This document shows positions 63,767 through 64,000 of a DNA stretch of 64,000 nucleotides, piece by piece (position 1 is the first letter of the stretch; every line of letters starts with the position of its first letter). Under the pieces are notes generated by a model. It was not told the DNA's origin and made no database searches. It saw nothing but the letters and a program-made list of their open reading frames with translations. Location: NCBI GenBank assembly GCA_032191485.1, contig JAVDOI010000003.1, positions 25,436,458 to 25,500,457 of the forward strand, written 5' to 3'. Source of the stretch: Leptoclinus maculatus. Its lineage: Eukaryota; Chordata; Actinopteri; Perciformes; Stichaeidae. The position numbers and the translations under genes are program-made.

Positions 63767-64000
63767 ATGCTCAAGGCTCAGGGGAAGTCCGATGGGCAAA
63801 CCGGCACTAAGATCCTCCTGGAGGCGATGTCAAAAGATAAGGTCCACCTGGCCAGTTTCGTTCTGGACGCGCTGGATGGGGAAATAGTGGACTCCAGAAC
63901 GGAGAGCGCACAGACCCCCCTCATCTCTTCTATCCTGCTGCCTGATAGTAAGACTCGGTGTAAGTTTGCAGAGCTTTTGCTGCAGAAAGGGGCCAGTGTC
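63767..64000 (+). CDS. ankyrin repeat protein, ANKRD63-like (5' part)
   Basis: The frame from ATG 63767 stays open to the end of the window, 78 codons without a stop: MLKAQGKSDGQTGTKILLEA, then MSKDKVHLASFVLDALDGEI, and later LLLQKGASV. It follows the N-terminus of human ANKRD63 as I remember it (MLKPKDL..., GTRTFLEAM, VHLARFVLDALD, LLLEQGAAV). The tail of this piece looks like the first ankyrin repeat. The bases before the ATG (aaaac) fit a good start context. Function is poorly known. In human, ANKRD63 lies beside PLCB2, so its position after plcb4 supports the call. The gene continues outside the window. Other ankyrin proteins such as ANKRD34 fit less well. Confidence 0.75.
   Translation, partial: MLKAQGKSDGQTGTKILLEAMSKDKVHLASFVLDALDGEIVDSRTESAQTPLISSILLPDSKTRCKFAELLLQKGASV

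Overview
This is nuclear DNA from a ray-finned fish, most likely a percomorph teleost. Coding information lies in short exons with GT...AG borders. Introns are full of (CA/TG)n and (CT)n microsatellites, and several interspersed repeats look like known teleost MITE and LINE families. I cannot name the species.

The window holds parts of three plus-strand genes. (1) 1-~4190: the last coding exon (1573-1797) and long 3'UTR of plcb1, ending in the PDZ-ligand-like tail DTPL. (2) ~7530-61240: a complete plcb4 gene. It has a TATA-like promoter and a non-coding first exon ending at 8042, a 26.5 kb first intron, and 36 coding exons (34598-58734) that splice in frame into a 1225-residue protein. The protein has PH, EF-hand, X, X-Y linker, Y, C2 and distal coiled-coil domains, with both catalytic histidines (H328, H375) in place. 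A 2.5 kb 3'UTR follows. A 37-nt alternative penultimate exon (57876-57912) makes the last exon dual-coding. (3) 63767-64000: the first 78 codons of an ankyrin-repeat gene whose N-terminus resembles ANKRD63.

Between plcb4 and the ankyrin gene (about 61640-63160) is a decayed tandem copy of the plcb4 3' end: terminal intron, last exon, shortened 3'UTR and polyA signal. A ~410 bp MITE with 32-bp terminal inverted repeats interrupts it.

PLCB1 and PLCB4 are also tandem neighbours in mammals (human 20p12). ANKRD63 lies next to PLCB2 in human 15q15, so this window probably shows the ancestral PLCB-PLCB-ANKRD63 cluster. plcb1 and plcb4 encode Gq-coupled phospholipases that cleave PIP2 to IP3 and diacylglycerol. 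I see no bacterial-type operon, CRISPR array, intact virus or convincing RNA gene. Most long ORFs here are microsatellite or intron artefacts. All coordinates were read by eye, and no alignment was run.
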